Assembly (NCBI GenBank): GCA_043772355.1
Contig: JAYVGI010000154.1
Location: 1 to 8,544 of the forward strand
Source: JAAFIP01 sp043772355
Lineage (GTDB): Bacteria > Pseudomonadota > Gammaproteobacteria > Burkholderiales > Burkholderiaceae_C
Direction of reading: 5' to 3'
DNA: 8,544 nt
In this document: piece after piece, positions 1-4,578 of the stretch
Layout of the letters: each line of letters begins with the position of its first letter
Numbering within the stretch: position 1 is the first letter of the stretch
The notes under the pieces: generated by a model
The model's input: the letters and a program-made list of their open reading frames with translations, nothing else
What the model was told of the DNA's origin: nothing
The model's database searches: none
Program-made: the position numbers and the translations under genes

Positions 1-99
1 GCTTTGCTGTTGATGGCGATTGCCAGCACGATGCTGACGGTGCCTGTGGTCGCGCCGAAGTTGCAGCGGATGAAAGAGATTGTGTTTCGGTCGAAGTGA
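1..99 (+). CDS. C-terminal end of a membrane protein, probably a cation:proton antiporter (partial)
   Basis: Frame 1 is open from the window edge to a TGA at 97-99 and encodes 32 residues. The visible part begins with a hydrophobic stretch (ALLLMAIASTMLTVPVV), i.e. the last transmembrane helix, and ends in a short basic tail (KLQRMKEIVFRSK) that would lie in the cytoplasm. A final helix with a small-residue/Thr/Pro pattern followed by a basic tail is typical of CPA2-family cation:proton antiporters (KefB/NapA-like), and this is the basis of the call. Too little is present to see ion-binding residues. Another polytopic transporter is possible. A terminator-like hairpin begins at its stop codon. 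Confidence 0.45.
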   Translation, partial: ALLLMAIASTMLTVPVVAPKLQRMKEIVFRSK

Positions 100-128
100 G
101 GTGGTCGATAACCACCTTGGTCTTTGGG
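99..128 (+). terminator. Terminator-like hairpin after the partial transporter gene
   Basis: AGGTGGT (99-105) pairs perfectly with ACCACCT (111-117) around a 5-nt loop, followed by a modest T-rich run (TTGGTCTTT). It starts at the stop codon of the upstream gene, where an intrinsic terminator is expected. A second perfect hairpin, CGTGGTT (134-140) with AACCACG (144-150), follows at once but has no T-run. The weak T-tract keeps confidence moderate. Confidence 0.5.
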
Positions 129-166
129 TAACGCGTGGTTCGGAACCACGTCACGTACGCACGGAT

Positions 167-226
167 GGGTGTTTGCCGACCGCCCTCATACTGGAGTACC
201 AGAAATCGGTCGGTCGGCAAGCACCC
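167..226 (+). repeat. Hairpin A1 of the repeat element
   Basis: The arms GGGTGTTTGCCGAC (167-180) and GTCGGCAAGCACCC (213-226) are complementary with one G-T wobble, and pairing continues two bases inward. The loop holds the 29-nt core at 183-211, in plus orientation, with its own mini-hairpin CTGG-AGTA-CCAG (191-202). Confidence 0.8.
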
Positions 227-313
227 CACCGTGTGCGACCACCGATGCGAGCGACCGGTAGTCTCCGGCGTTGCGTTGTGTTCAATACGGGTAGCGCACT
301 ACCTATGGTCGCG

Positions 314-389
314 AGGTGAGATAGCGTATGCAAACCGACCGATTTCTGGTAATCCAGTATGAGGGCGGTTTGCATACGCTATCTCGCCT
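314..389 (-). repeat. Hairpin A2 of the repeat element
   Basis: A 23-bp stem (314-336 with 367-389) has a single T/C difference and encloses the 29-nt core in inverted orientation (337-365). The core differs from the other copies at one base, TAATCC in place of TACTCC. The arm sequence (GATAGCGTATGCAAACC) differs from that of hairpin A1, yet each stem is self-consistent. Confidence 0.8.
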
Positions 390-493
390 GTAGCCAAGTT
401 GCCTCATCCGCTGTGCACACGTCCTGCATGGCAACGAAGTACAAATCTGGAGGAGGACGACACACAGTACAACACAGCACCAAATTTATCCCC

Positions 494-499
494 TATACT
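494..499 (+). promoter_or_regulatory. metX: Probable -10 box of the metX-metW promoter
   Basis: TATACT lies 7 nt before the aptamer stem, so transcription would begin at about 505-507, right at the 5' end of the riboswitch. No convincing -35 hexamer is seen 16-18 nt upstream, so the promoter may be weak or activator-dependent. The stretch 397-493 holds nothing else I can recognise. Confidence 0.45.
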
Positions 500-503
500 G
501 TCA

Positions 504-557
504 ACTGCGCCGATTTGCACCAGCTTGCGGGCGCGTTATAAATTCCGCTAAAGACGC
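504..557 (+). promoter_or_regulatory. SAM-II (SAM_alpha) riboswitch aptamer upstream of metX
   Basis: The segment matches what I know of the SAM-II class, which senses S-adenosylmethionine by forming an H-type pseudoknot. Stem P1 is UGCGCC (506-511) with GGCGCG (530-535). The conserved GAUUUG follows at 512-517, then GCUUGC at 523-528, an A/U-rich joining strand UUAUAAAU at 536-543, and the hallmark CGCUAAAG at 546-553. A pseudoknot pairing of GCGG (527-530) with CCGC (545-548) is possible. The position directly ahead of a homoserine acyltransferase gene is the classic one for this class. SAM-II is best known from Alphaproteobacteria, so its presence here is noteworthy. The class call rests on recalled consensus, not on a covariance search. 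Confidence 0.85.
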
Positions 558-594
558 AAACCCAGTGTCCGTTTTTAGCGCGCTGGGTTTTTTT
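558..594 (+). terminator. SAM-controlled intrinsic terminator (attenuator) in the metX leader
   Basis: AAACCCAG (558-565) pairs perfectly with CTGGGTTT (583-590), and a run of seven T residues (588-594) overlaps its end, as in an intrinsic terminator. A competing antiterminator is visible: CGCTAAA (546-552), part of the aptamer, is perfectly complementary to TTTAGCG (574-580). Because 574-580 lies inside the terminator loop, the two helices interleave and should exclude each other. SAM binding would hold 545-548 in the pseudoknot and let the terminator form. Without SAM the antiterminator would allow read-through into metX. The pairings are seen; the mechanism is inferred. Confidence 0.8.
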
Positions 595-603
595 GTTTGT
601 GCC

Positions 604-1875
604 ATGACCTTGATAGCTACGCCACAGTCCATGCAGTTTGACGCACCGCTTGCCTTGCAAAGCGGCAAGTCGATCCGCGCATACACCGTGGCCTACGAGA
701 CCTATGGCACACTGAACGCCGCCAAATCCAACGCTGTGCTCGTGTGCCACGCACTGAACGCCTCGCACCACGTAGCGGGCGTGTACGCCGGGCAAGACAA
801 ATCCGAAGGCTGGTGGGACAGCATGATTGGCCCCGGCAAACCGCTGGACACTGACAAGTTTTTCGTCATCGGCGTGAACAATCTGGGCTCCTGCTTTGGC
901 TCCACCGGCCCCATGCACGTCAACCCCGACACCGGCCAAGTGTATGGTGCAGACTTCCCCGTAGTCACGGTGGAAGACTGGGTCCATGCCCAAGCCCGCT
1001 TGATGGATGCACTGGGCATTCACACCTTGGCTGCCGTGATGGGCGGCAGCCTGGGCGGTATGCAGGCTCTCAGCTGGACGCTGCAATACCCCGAGCGGGT
1101 ACGCCACTGTATTGGCGTGGCCACAGCGCCTAACCTGACGGCTGAAAATATTGCGTTCAACGAAGTCGCCCGCCGCGCCATTGCCACCGACCCTGATTTT
1201 CATGGCGGTCATTTTTACCGGCACGGCGTGATCCCCAAGCGCGGTTTGCGCATCGCGCGCATGGTGGGGCATATCACCTACCTCAGTGATGATGTGATGA
1301 ACGAGAAGTTTGGACGGCAACTAAAAGCCCCCACGCTTGCCGCTGCGCGTGCTGCGCCGCCCCAAGCCAGGGAAGGGGCTCCGGCTTTACCGGAGCGTGG
1401 GGCCCTCGCGTCCAGGGGCGGCCCGGCGGCGCTCGACGCGCTTCAACTGCCTTACCAGTACACCACGCAAGAGGTAGAGTTTCAGATTGAGAGTTACCTG
1501 CGTTATCAAGGCGATAAATTTGCAGAATACTTCGACGCGAACACTTATTTGCTGATCACGCGTGCGCTAGATTATTTTGATCCGGCAAAGAAATTCGGCG
1601 GTGATTTGAGCAAAGCACTTGCCAATGCTAAAGCTAAGTTTCTGCTGGTCAGTTTTACTACCGACTGGCGCTTTTCCCCCGCGCGCAGCCGCGAGCTGGT
1701 CAAAGCCTTGCTGGACAACCAACACCCTGTGAGCTACGCCGAAATCGACGCGCCGCATGGGCACGATGCATTTTTGCTGGATGACGCACGTTATATGAAA
1801 ATTGTGCGCTCTTACTTCGATAGCATAACGAATGAAAATACCAGGGCAGCGCGCGTGGAGGTGACATCAACATGA
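604..1875 (+). CDS. metX: Homoserine O-acyltransferase MetX (acetyl- or succinyl-transferase), with an in-frame repeat insertion
   Basis: MetX transfers an acyl group from acyl-CoA to the hydroxyl of L-homoserine, the committed cytoplasmic step of methionine synthesis. The 423-residue protein has the alpha/beta-hydrolase fold signatures: N-terminal YETYG, LVCHALNASHHVAG, NNLGSCFGSTGP, the nucleophile elbow GGSLGG (Ser149), Asp354 in TTDWRF and His387 in PHGHDAF, which together form the catalytic triad. Family members are nearer 370-390 residues. The excess is a 38-residue Ala/Pro/Arg-rich stretch at about 242-279, between FGRQLK and LQLPYQYTTQEVEF, matching a palindromic repeat in the DNA. 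The ATG at 604 is chosen because MTLIATPQSMQF matches relatives. It lies 9 nt after the attenuator T-run and has no clear Shine-Dalgarno sequence; a GTG at 565 would fall inside the terminator. Many proteobacterial MetX proteins prefer succinyl-CoA; the donor cannot be settled here. metW overlaps its stop. Confidence 0.93.
   Translation: MTLIATPQSMQFDAPLALQSGKSIRAYTVAYETYGTLNAAKSNAVLVCHALNASHHVAGVYAGQDKSEGWWDSMIGPGKPLDTDKFFVIGVNNLGSCFGSTGPMHVNPDTGQVYGADFPVVTVEDWVHAQARLMDALGIHTLAAVMGGSLGGMQALSWTLQYPERVRHCIGVATAPNLTAENIAFNEVARRAIATDPDFHGGHFYRHGVIPKRGLRIARMVGHITYLSDDVMNEKFGRQLKAPTLAAARAAPPQAREGAPALPERGALASRGGPAALDALQLPYQYTTQEVEFQIESYLRYQGDKFAEYFDANTYLLITRALDYFDPAKKFGGDLSKALANAKAKFLLVSFTTDWRFSPARSRELVKALLDNQHPVSYAEIDAPHGHDAFLLDDARYMKIVRSYFDSITNENTRAARVEVTST
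1327..1440 (+). repeat. GC-rich palindromic repeat inserted in frame within metX
   Basis: This 114-nt block (38 codons) interrupts an otherwise well-conserved part of metX. It contains several perfect inverted repeats: CCCCACGCT (1329-1337) with AGCGTGGGG (1394-1402), GCCGCCCC (1356-1363) with GGGGCGGC (1415-1422), GCGCCGC (1354-1360) with GCGGCGC (1426-1432), and a compact hairpin CTCCGG (1379-1384) with CCGGAG (1390-1395). The text CCCCCACGCT...GGGGCGGCCCGGCGGCGCTCGACGC resembles an intergenic palindromic repeat I associate with Comamonadaceae genomes. The encoded residues (APTLAAARAAPPQ...) look like low-complexity filler, not enzyme core. The exact insertion borders are estimated to within a few codons. 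Confidence 0.75.
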
Positions 1876-2456
1876 GCGACAAAGCACTTCACAAAACTAT
1901 CGCCGACATGGTGCCCCACGGCGCACGCGTGCTCGACCTGGGTTGCGGTGACGGCGCGCTGCTAGCGCACCTGCAGACCACGCGCGGCTGCACGGGCTAC
2001 GGCGTAGAGATTGACGACAGCAATGTGCATGCCTGCGTAGCGCGCGGGGTCAACGTCATTCAGCTGAACCTGGACGAAGGCCTGGCCATGTTCCAGGACC
2101 AAAGCTTTGACGTAGTGCTGCAAATCGACACGCTGCAACATCTGCGCAACGCCGAGGTGATGCTGCGCGAGACCGCGCGTGTGGGCAAGCAAGGCATCGT
2201 CGCTTTCCCTAACTTTGGCCACTGGCCCAACCGTCTGCAAGTGCTGATGGGCCAAATGCCGGTGACCAAAACCTTGCCCTACCAGTGGTACGACACGCCC
2301 AATATCCGCGTCGGTACCTTTGCTGATTTTGCCCAGTTGGCGACTAAAAACCAGCTGCAAGTCACCCAGGCGCTGGGCATGCAAGACGAACGTGTGGTCC
2401 GCTGGTGGCCCAATGCCCGCGCCAGCATGGCGGTGTTTGCCTTTCGGCGCGGGTAG
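1872..2456 (+). CDS. metW: Methionine biosynthesis protein MetW (SAM-dependent methyltransferase fold)
   Basis: MetW is a class I methyltransferase-fold protein encoded next to metX in many proteobacteria and linked genetically to methionine synthesis; its precise biochemical role is less settled than that of MetX. The 194-residue protein has SAM-binding motif I VLDLGCGDG at residues 20-28, an acidic strand end GVEID, FDVVLQIDTLQHL in the motif IV region, and the family signatures VAFPNFGHWPNR and LPYQWYDTPNIR. The length is normal and nothing is broken. The ATG overlaps the metX stop (ATGA, 1872-1875). A strong Shine-Dalgarno GGAGGTG (1857-1863) lies 8 nt upstream. The arrangement implies translational coupling and shared control by the SAM-II leader. 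Confidence 0.93.
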   Translation: MSDKALHKTIADMVPHGARVLDLGCGDGALLAHLQTTRGCTGYGVEIDDSNVHACVARGVNVIQLNLDEGLAMFQDQSFDVVLQIDTLQHLRNAEVMLRETARVGKQGIVAFPNFGHWPNRLQVLMGQMPVTKTLPYQWYDTPNIRVGTFADFAQLATKNQLQVTQALGMQDERVVRWWPNARASMAVFAFRRG

Positions 2457-2483
2457 CTTTGGCCCAGGATCGTGGGTCAGGGG

Positions 2484-2570
2484 CTGCCAGCCAACGCAGG
2501 CATGCAAGTGGCCATAGAAATCCACCAAGGCAGACGCGCCGTGCTCGAATATCTGCTCAGCCCCACACAA
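2484..2570 (+). pseudogene. Fragment of an HlyD-type secretion adaptor (extreme C-terminus)
   Basis: Directly downstream of metW one frame reads NAGMQVAIEIHQGRRAVLEY followed by LLSPTQ. This matches the conserved C-terminal end of type I secretion periplasmic adaptors (HlyD/PrtE family), where a 'PGMQV-AEI--G-R-VLEYLLSP' block ends the protein. No start codon or preceding domain belongs to it, so it is a remnant. A second piece of the same family lies about 1.1 kb downstream at 3630-3806. That piece comes from an earlier part of the protein, so the order of the two is reversed. The minus-strand vapC ends just beyond it. Confidence 0.65.
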
Positions 2571-2601
2571 TGTACGGGCAGTGAGAGCCTAAGGGCGTAC
2601 C

Positions 2602-2997
2602 CTAGGGCACCTGTACCAAAGGCCGCAGCTTGAGCTTGGCTGCATGCTTGGCAAACGGTTTGTCAAATGTGGCCAGCCGCGAAGCTTCGGCGCTAAACGC
2701 CAATACGCAAGCATCTTTAAAGGGCAGGCCTTGCCGTGCATAAGCTATCGCAGCAAACACCTCGTCAGCATGCTGCACGTCTACGCCGGGCAAGCGCAGC
2801 ACAGCATCCAAAGCATCCAAGGCATGGTCATCAGCAAAGGCCAAAACGCTACCCGTCAAAGTAAAGTAAACCTCCATCACCACCGGCGTGCTGACGAACA
2901 GCCCACCTTTGCGAAACAAGTCGCGTGCGGTTTCAAACTGCGCCTTGGGTTGTCGCGTCAAAAACCGCAGAATGATATTGGTGTCAATGGCGATCAA
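2602..2997 (-). CDS. vapC: VapC-type PIN-domain ribonuclease toxin
   Basis: VapC toxins are Mg2+-dependent endoribonucleases that cut tRNA or rRNA when freed from their antitoxin. The PIN signatures are in order: DTN near the N-terminus, the conserved Glu in TPVVMEV, Asp in LPFKDACVLA (families usually have D-F-A-D here, so only the second acid is kept) and Asp in TFDKPFAK. All four metal-binding acids are therefore present, and the length of about 131 residues is normal. I prefer the TTG at 2997 because TTGA overlaps the antitoxin stop, GGGGA lies about 6 nt upstream, and the protein then begins MIAIDTN as relatives do. A TTG at 3012 would add five residues. It is convergent with metW. Confidence 0.85.
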   Translation of the reverse strand: MIAIDTNIILRFLTRQPKAQFETARDLFRKGGLFVSTPVVMEVYFTLTGSVLAFADDHALDALDAVLRLPGVDVQHADEVFAAIAYARQGLPFKDACVLAFSAEASRLATFDKPFAKHAAKLKLRPLVQVP

Positions 2998-3239
2998 CGC
3001 ACTTGTCCCCAAGCGGCGCGTGCACTGGCGGCCACAGCACTCCAGCGAATGCGTTTGCCTGCAAGCTGCGGTGCCAGCATGCCCGCCACCTCGTCTACGC
3101 TGCGACGCGCTACAGCGGCTTTGAGCACCGCCTCGCCATTGCGCACCTCCCAGTGCACGGGGTCGGTGGCCGAAATATGCAAAGCCGCCAAGACCGAAGG
3201 CGGCACAGACAGCGCCCCAGCGGGTTCAGAGTTACGCAT
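2994..3239 (-). CDS. vapB: AbrB/SpoVT-type antitoxin partner of VapC
   Basis: This 81-residue protein lies immediately upstream of vapC, and its TGA overlaps the preferred vapC start, so the pair is translationally coupled. The N-terminal half (GALSVPPSVLAAL, then DPVHWEVRNGEAVLKAAV) has the swapped-hairpin AbrB pattern 'sIP--vl--L-i--gd-v-w-v-dG--vl'. The C-terminal part ends in RIRWSAVAASARAAWGQ, a likely toxin-binding segment. AbrB-type antitoxins bind their toxin and, with it, their own promoter. The ATG at 3239 has AGGGG about 8 nt upstream. Family placement rests on motif and context. Confidence 0.8.
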   Translation of the reverse strand: MRNSEPAGALSVPPSVLAALHISATDPVHWEVRNGEAVLKAAVARRSVDEVAGMLAPQLAGKRIRWSAVAASARAAWGQVR

Positions 3240-3244
3240 AAATT

Positions 3245-3290
3245 TACCCCTAGTGATTGAACTTACCTAATTGTAGGCCAAACATACCTA
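3245..3290 (-). promoter_or_regulatory. Candidate autoregulatory promoter/operator of vapBC
   Basis: The region ahead of the antitoxin holds TACCTA at 3264-3269 and again at 3285-3290, exactly 21 bp (two helical turns) apart, with a related TACCCCTA at 3245-3252 about 20 bp further on. The first is part of the palindrome CCTA-ATTG-TAGG (3266-3277). Read on the minus strand, that palindrome contains TACAAT, a plausible -10 box. Repeats overlapping a -10 box suit binding by the VapBC complex. No clear -35 hexamer is seen. Confidence 0.45.
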
Positions 3291-3300
3291 GCGAAACTAA

Positions 3301-3357
3301 CGCGAAGGCATGCTCCATGAATTCTCAAAATGATAGCTTTCGCGCCTTTTTTTATTG
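3301..3357 (+). other. Weak hairpin with T-run plus a short repeat-like motif
   Basis: CGCGAA (3301-3306) can pair with TTCGCG (3339-3344), followed by CCTTTTTTTATT, but the loop of 32 nt is long for a terminator and no plus-strand gene ends here. The stretch AAAATGATAGC (3327-3337) resembles the start of the intergenic repeat seen at 4992-5034. Function unclear. Confidence 0.25.
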
Positions 3358-3498
3358 GGCCGTCAGCATAAAAGGCGTGTATCTAATGGTGTATTTAATG
3401 GGGCTGTAAAACTGGTTCATGGTGGTGTCGTCCGCTGCGGCGATGCGTTTAGAGGCCTGCTTGAGGGACTCGGGCAGGCGAAGGGCGTAGCTGCTCAT
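3352..3498 (-). pseudogene. Truncated ribbon-helix-helix (HicB-like) antitoxin
   Basis: From the ATG at 3498, preceded by AAAGGAA at suitable spacing, the protein begins MSSYALRLPESLKQASKRIA followed by AADDTTMNQF. This is the start of ribbon-helix-helix antitoxins of the type often annotated HicB/Arc-like: a beta strand with YALRLPESL, then helix 1 and the turn before 'NQF', where helix 2 should begin. After NQF it changes abruptly to YSPIKYTIRYTPFMLTAQ and stops at 48 residues, so helix 2 and the C-terminal partner-binding segment are lost. An in-frame start at 3567 adds 23 residues but has no better support. No toxin gene accompanies it. It is probably a remnant, though the short peptide could still be made. 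Confidence 0.6.
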
Positions 3499-3605
3499 GG
3501 CGTGGTTCCTTTCTCGGATGATTTCACGAGTTGAATTTACGTCATCGGTAATATTAACGTGAATCAAAAAAACAACCCGAACGCTTCATCCCATAAACTA
3601 CCTCT

Positions 3606-3977
3606 ATGCACAACACCTACAGCGAAGGCCTGATGGAGCTCAAATCCCCCCTGGGCGAGCCCCTGTTTGCCGACGTCGTCATCAAAAACGAAGACATCAG
3701 CTTTATCCAGGGTGGCCAAAGCGCCCAGGTCAAGCTGGCCGCCTACCCCTTCCAAAAATACGGCCTGCTCACCGGCAAGGTAGGGCATGTGAGTGCCGAT
3801 GCCACCGTGATGAACGGCCAAGGCGGTGCAAGAGGCGGGGAGAGAGAAATGACAAGCTGCAACACGGTTTTCAAGCATATGAAACACTATCAAATCAGTA
3901 GCTGCCTCCGAAATATTCTAAAAGGCTGCGGGACTAAGAGGCATGTAAATTCCGTTCAAATGACCTGGGCAGAGTAG
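3606..3977 (+). pseudogene. Remnant of an HlyD-type secretion adaptor (internal domain)
   Basis: Residues from about LMELKSPLGEPLFADVVIKN through AAYPFQKYGLLTGKVGHVSADAT (3630-3806) match the beta-barrel region of type I secretion membrane-fusion proteins, where 'A-V-IKNED-GF---GQ-V-VKLAAYPFQKYG-L-G-V-HVSADA' is strongly conserved. The N-terminal membrane anchor and coiled-coil are absent, and homology stops at about 3806. The remaining codons (VMNGQGGARGG... to the TAG at 3975-3977) look random and include a degenerate intergenic repeat. The ORF is open from ATG 3606 with no good Shine-Dalgarno sequence. The family's C-terminal end instead appears upstream at 2484-2570. No ABC transporter or outer-membrane partner is nearby, so it is not functional in secretion. 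Confidence 0.75.
3887..3932 (+). repeat. Degenerate intergenic repeat, copy 1
   Basis: The segment TATCAAATCAGTAGCTGC...AATATTCTAAAAGGCTGCGG aligns without gaps to 4993-5034, with 27 of 42 positions identical by eye, including TAGCTGC and AGGCTGC/TGGCCTGC. It lies in the degraded tail of the hlyD remnant. I associate this 'ATAGCTGCTTGCGC' repeat with Comamonadaceae intergenic regions. Confidence 0.45.
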
Positions 3978-4032
3978 CACGTATAAATCAACGAATGCAC
4001 ACGGCCGCACTAGGTTAACGCTCATTAGGGTT

Positions 4033-4371
4033 ATGGCTGTAGTGGCATTTTTGGCTGTTGCAGCGTGGTATTTCTTAACTTTAAGCGGTGTGATTATTCC
4101 GCGTGGCGAGGTGCCGCAAGGCGTTAACACCAGCAAACGGTATCTCGAAGTCAGCTACGCATTGCGGTCTGAAACTTCATCTACGGGATACAGTACGACA
4201 ACCTTTTACATACCCAAGGCGTATGTTGAGTACAGCGGTATTCAATTAAGGGCTCCAGGAAGGTATATGGTGCCCATTAATGTAGAACTACCTGATAAAA
4301 CGCCTGGCAAACTAGCGCCCCCAAGGCCGTGGGACGGCATGGATTACCACAGTCCGGTACCAAGGCGTTGA
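4033..4371 (+). CDS. Small membrane-anchored hypothetical protein, possibly broken at both ends
   Basis: I do not recognise this protein. The 112 residues start with one hydrophobic helix (VVAFLAVAAWYFLTLSGVII), then a soluble part rich in Thr/Ser/Tyr that reads like beta structure (RYLEVSYALRS, TTTFYIPKAYVEYSG, GRYMVPINVELPDK) and a Pro-rich end (PPRPWDGMDYHSPVPRR). The pattern suggests a periplasmic domain on an N-terminal anchor. The frame is open upstream of the ATG (RTRLTLIRV just before it, a likely cytoplasmic basic flank) without a standard start codon nearby, so the 5' end may be lost. After the TGA at 4369-4371 the same frame stays open to 4563. GC content is lower than in metX or chrA, consistent with acquired DNA. 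Confidence 0.45.
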   Translation: MAVVAFLAVAAWYFLTLSGVIIPRGEVPQGVNTSKRYLEVSYALRSETSSTGYSTTTFYIPKAYVEYSGIQLRAPGRYMVPINVELPDKTPGKLAPPRPWDGMDYHSPVPRR

Positions 4372-4563
4372 TTGCTGAATTCAATAAAACACATCAGTGT
4401 CAATGGTTTATCCATCAGGTTTGGCATACCCATCGAGTTGTTGCCACGATGGCGCGAAATCGTAAAACCCACACAAGAGCTGCTACGCAGCTTTCTTATC
4501 AAGCCCGAGAGTGCGCCAATAAGCTCGCCCGCTTCAGCAAGTTCTGCATCAAACATCAAATAA
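4372..4563 (+). other. In-frame continuation of the upstream ORF after a TGA
   Basis: Codons 4372-4563 continue the frame of the 4033 ORF without another stop: LLNSIKHISVNGLSIRFGIP... ending SASNIK and TAA. The next gene starts 15 nt later with its own ribosome binding site, which is the spacing expected if this frame were the true 3' part of a 176-codon gene. A nonsense mutation at 4369-4371 would explain it. A one-base shift is an alternative, since the neighbouring frame reads SGTKALIAEFNKTHQ across the same place. Neither can be settled here. Confidence 0.3.
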
Positions 4564-4578
4564 ACCCGAAGGTACATC

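Larger units (their letters stand above)
163..396 (+). repeat. Two-hairpin repeat element, copy A
   Basis: This non-coding element of about 230 bp consists of two hairpins facing each other. Each has a conserved 29-nt core (183-211, and inverted at 337-365) in its apical part. Core to core spans 183 nt. The reverse complement of this region aligns along its length with 7652-7895, including the middle part: GTGCGCTACC, a GTATTGA block and GAGACTACCGGT occur in both in the same order. The two copies therefore lie in opposite orientation and bracket metX to chrA. No transposase is encoded. It resembles a non-autonomous or REP/BIME-like element; I do not recognise a named family. Short ORFs across it appear spurious. 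Confidence 0.8.

Noticed and set aside
493..1320. Long minus-strand ORF (275 codons) opposite metX
   Set aside because: It lies antisense to a clearly conserved enzyme, covers the riboswitch and has a His/Ala/Gly-rich translation typical of a GC-rich shadow frame.
1962..2570. Minus-strand ORF opposite metW
   Set aside because: Antisense to conserved metW with no recognisable motif; its end also runs through the hlyD fragment.
2644..3270. Plus-strand ORF of 208 codons across vapBC
   Set aside because: It is antisense to both members of a convincing toxin-antitoxin pair and shows no protein-like pattern.
4369..4371. TGA as a selenocysteine codon in the 4033-4563 frame
   Set aside because: No SECIS-like hairpin was apparent directly downstream and the context is not a redox enzyme; a nonsense mutation or frameshift is simpler.
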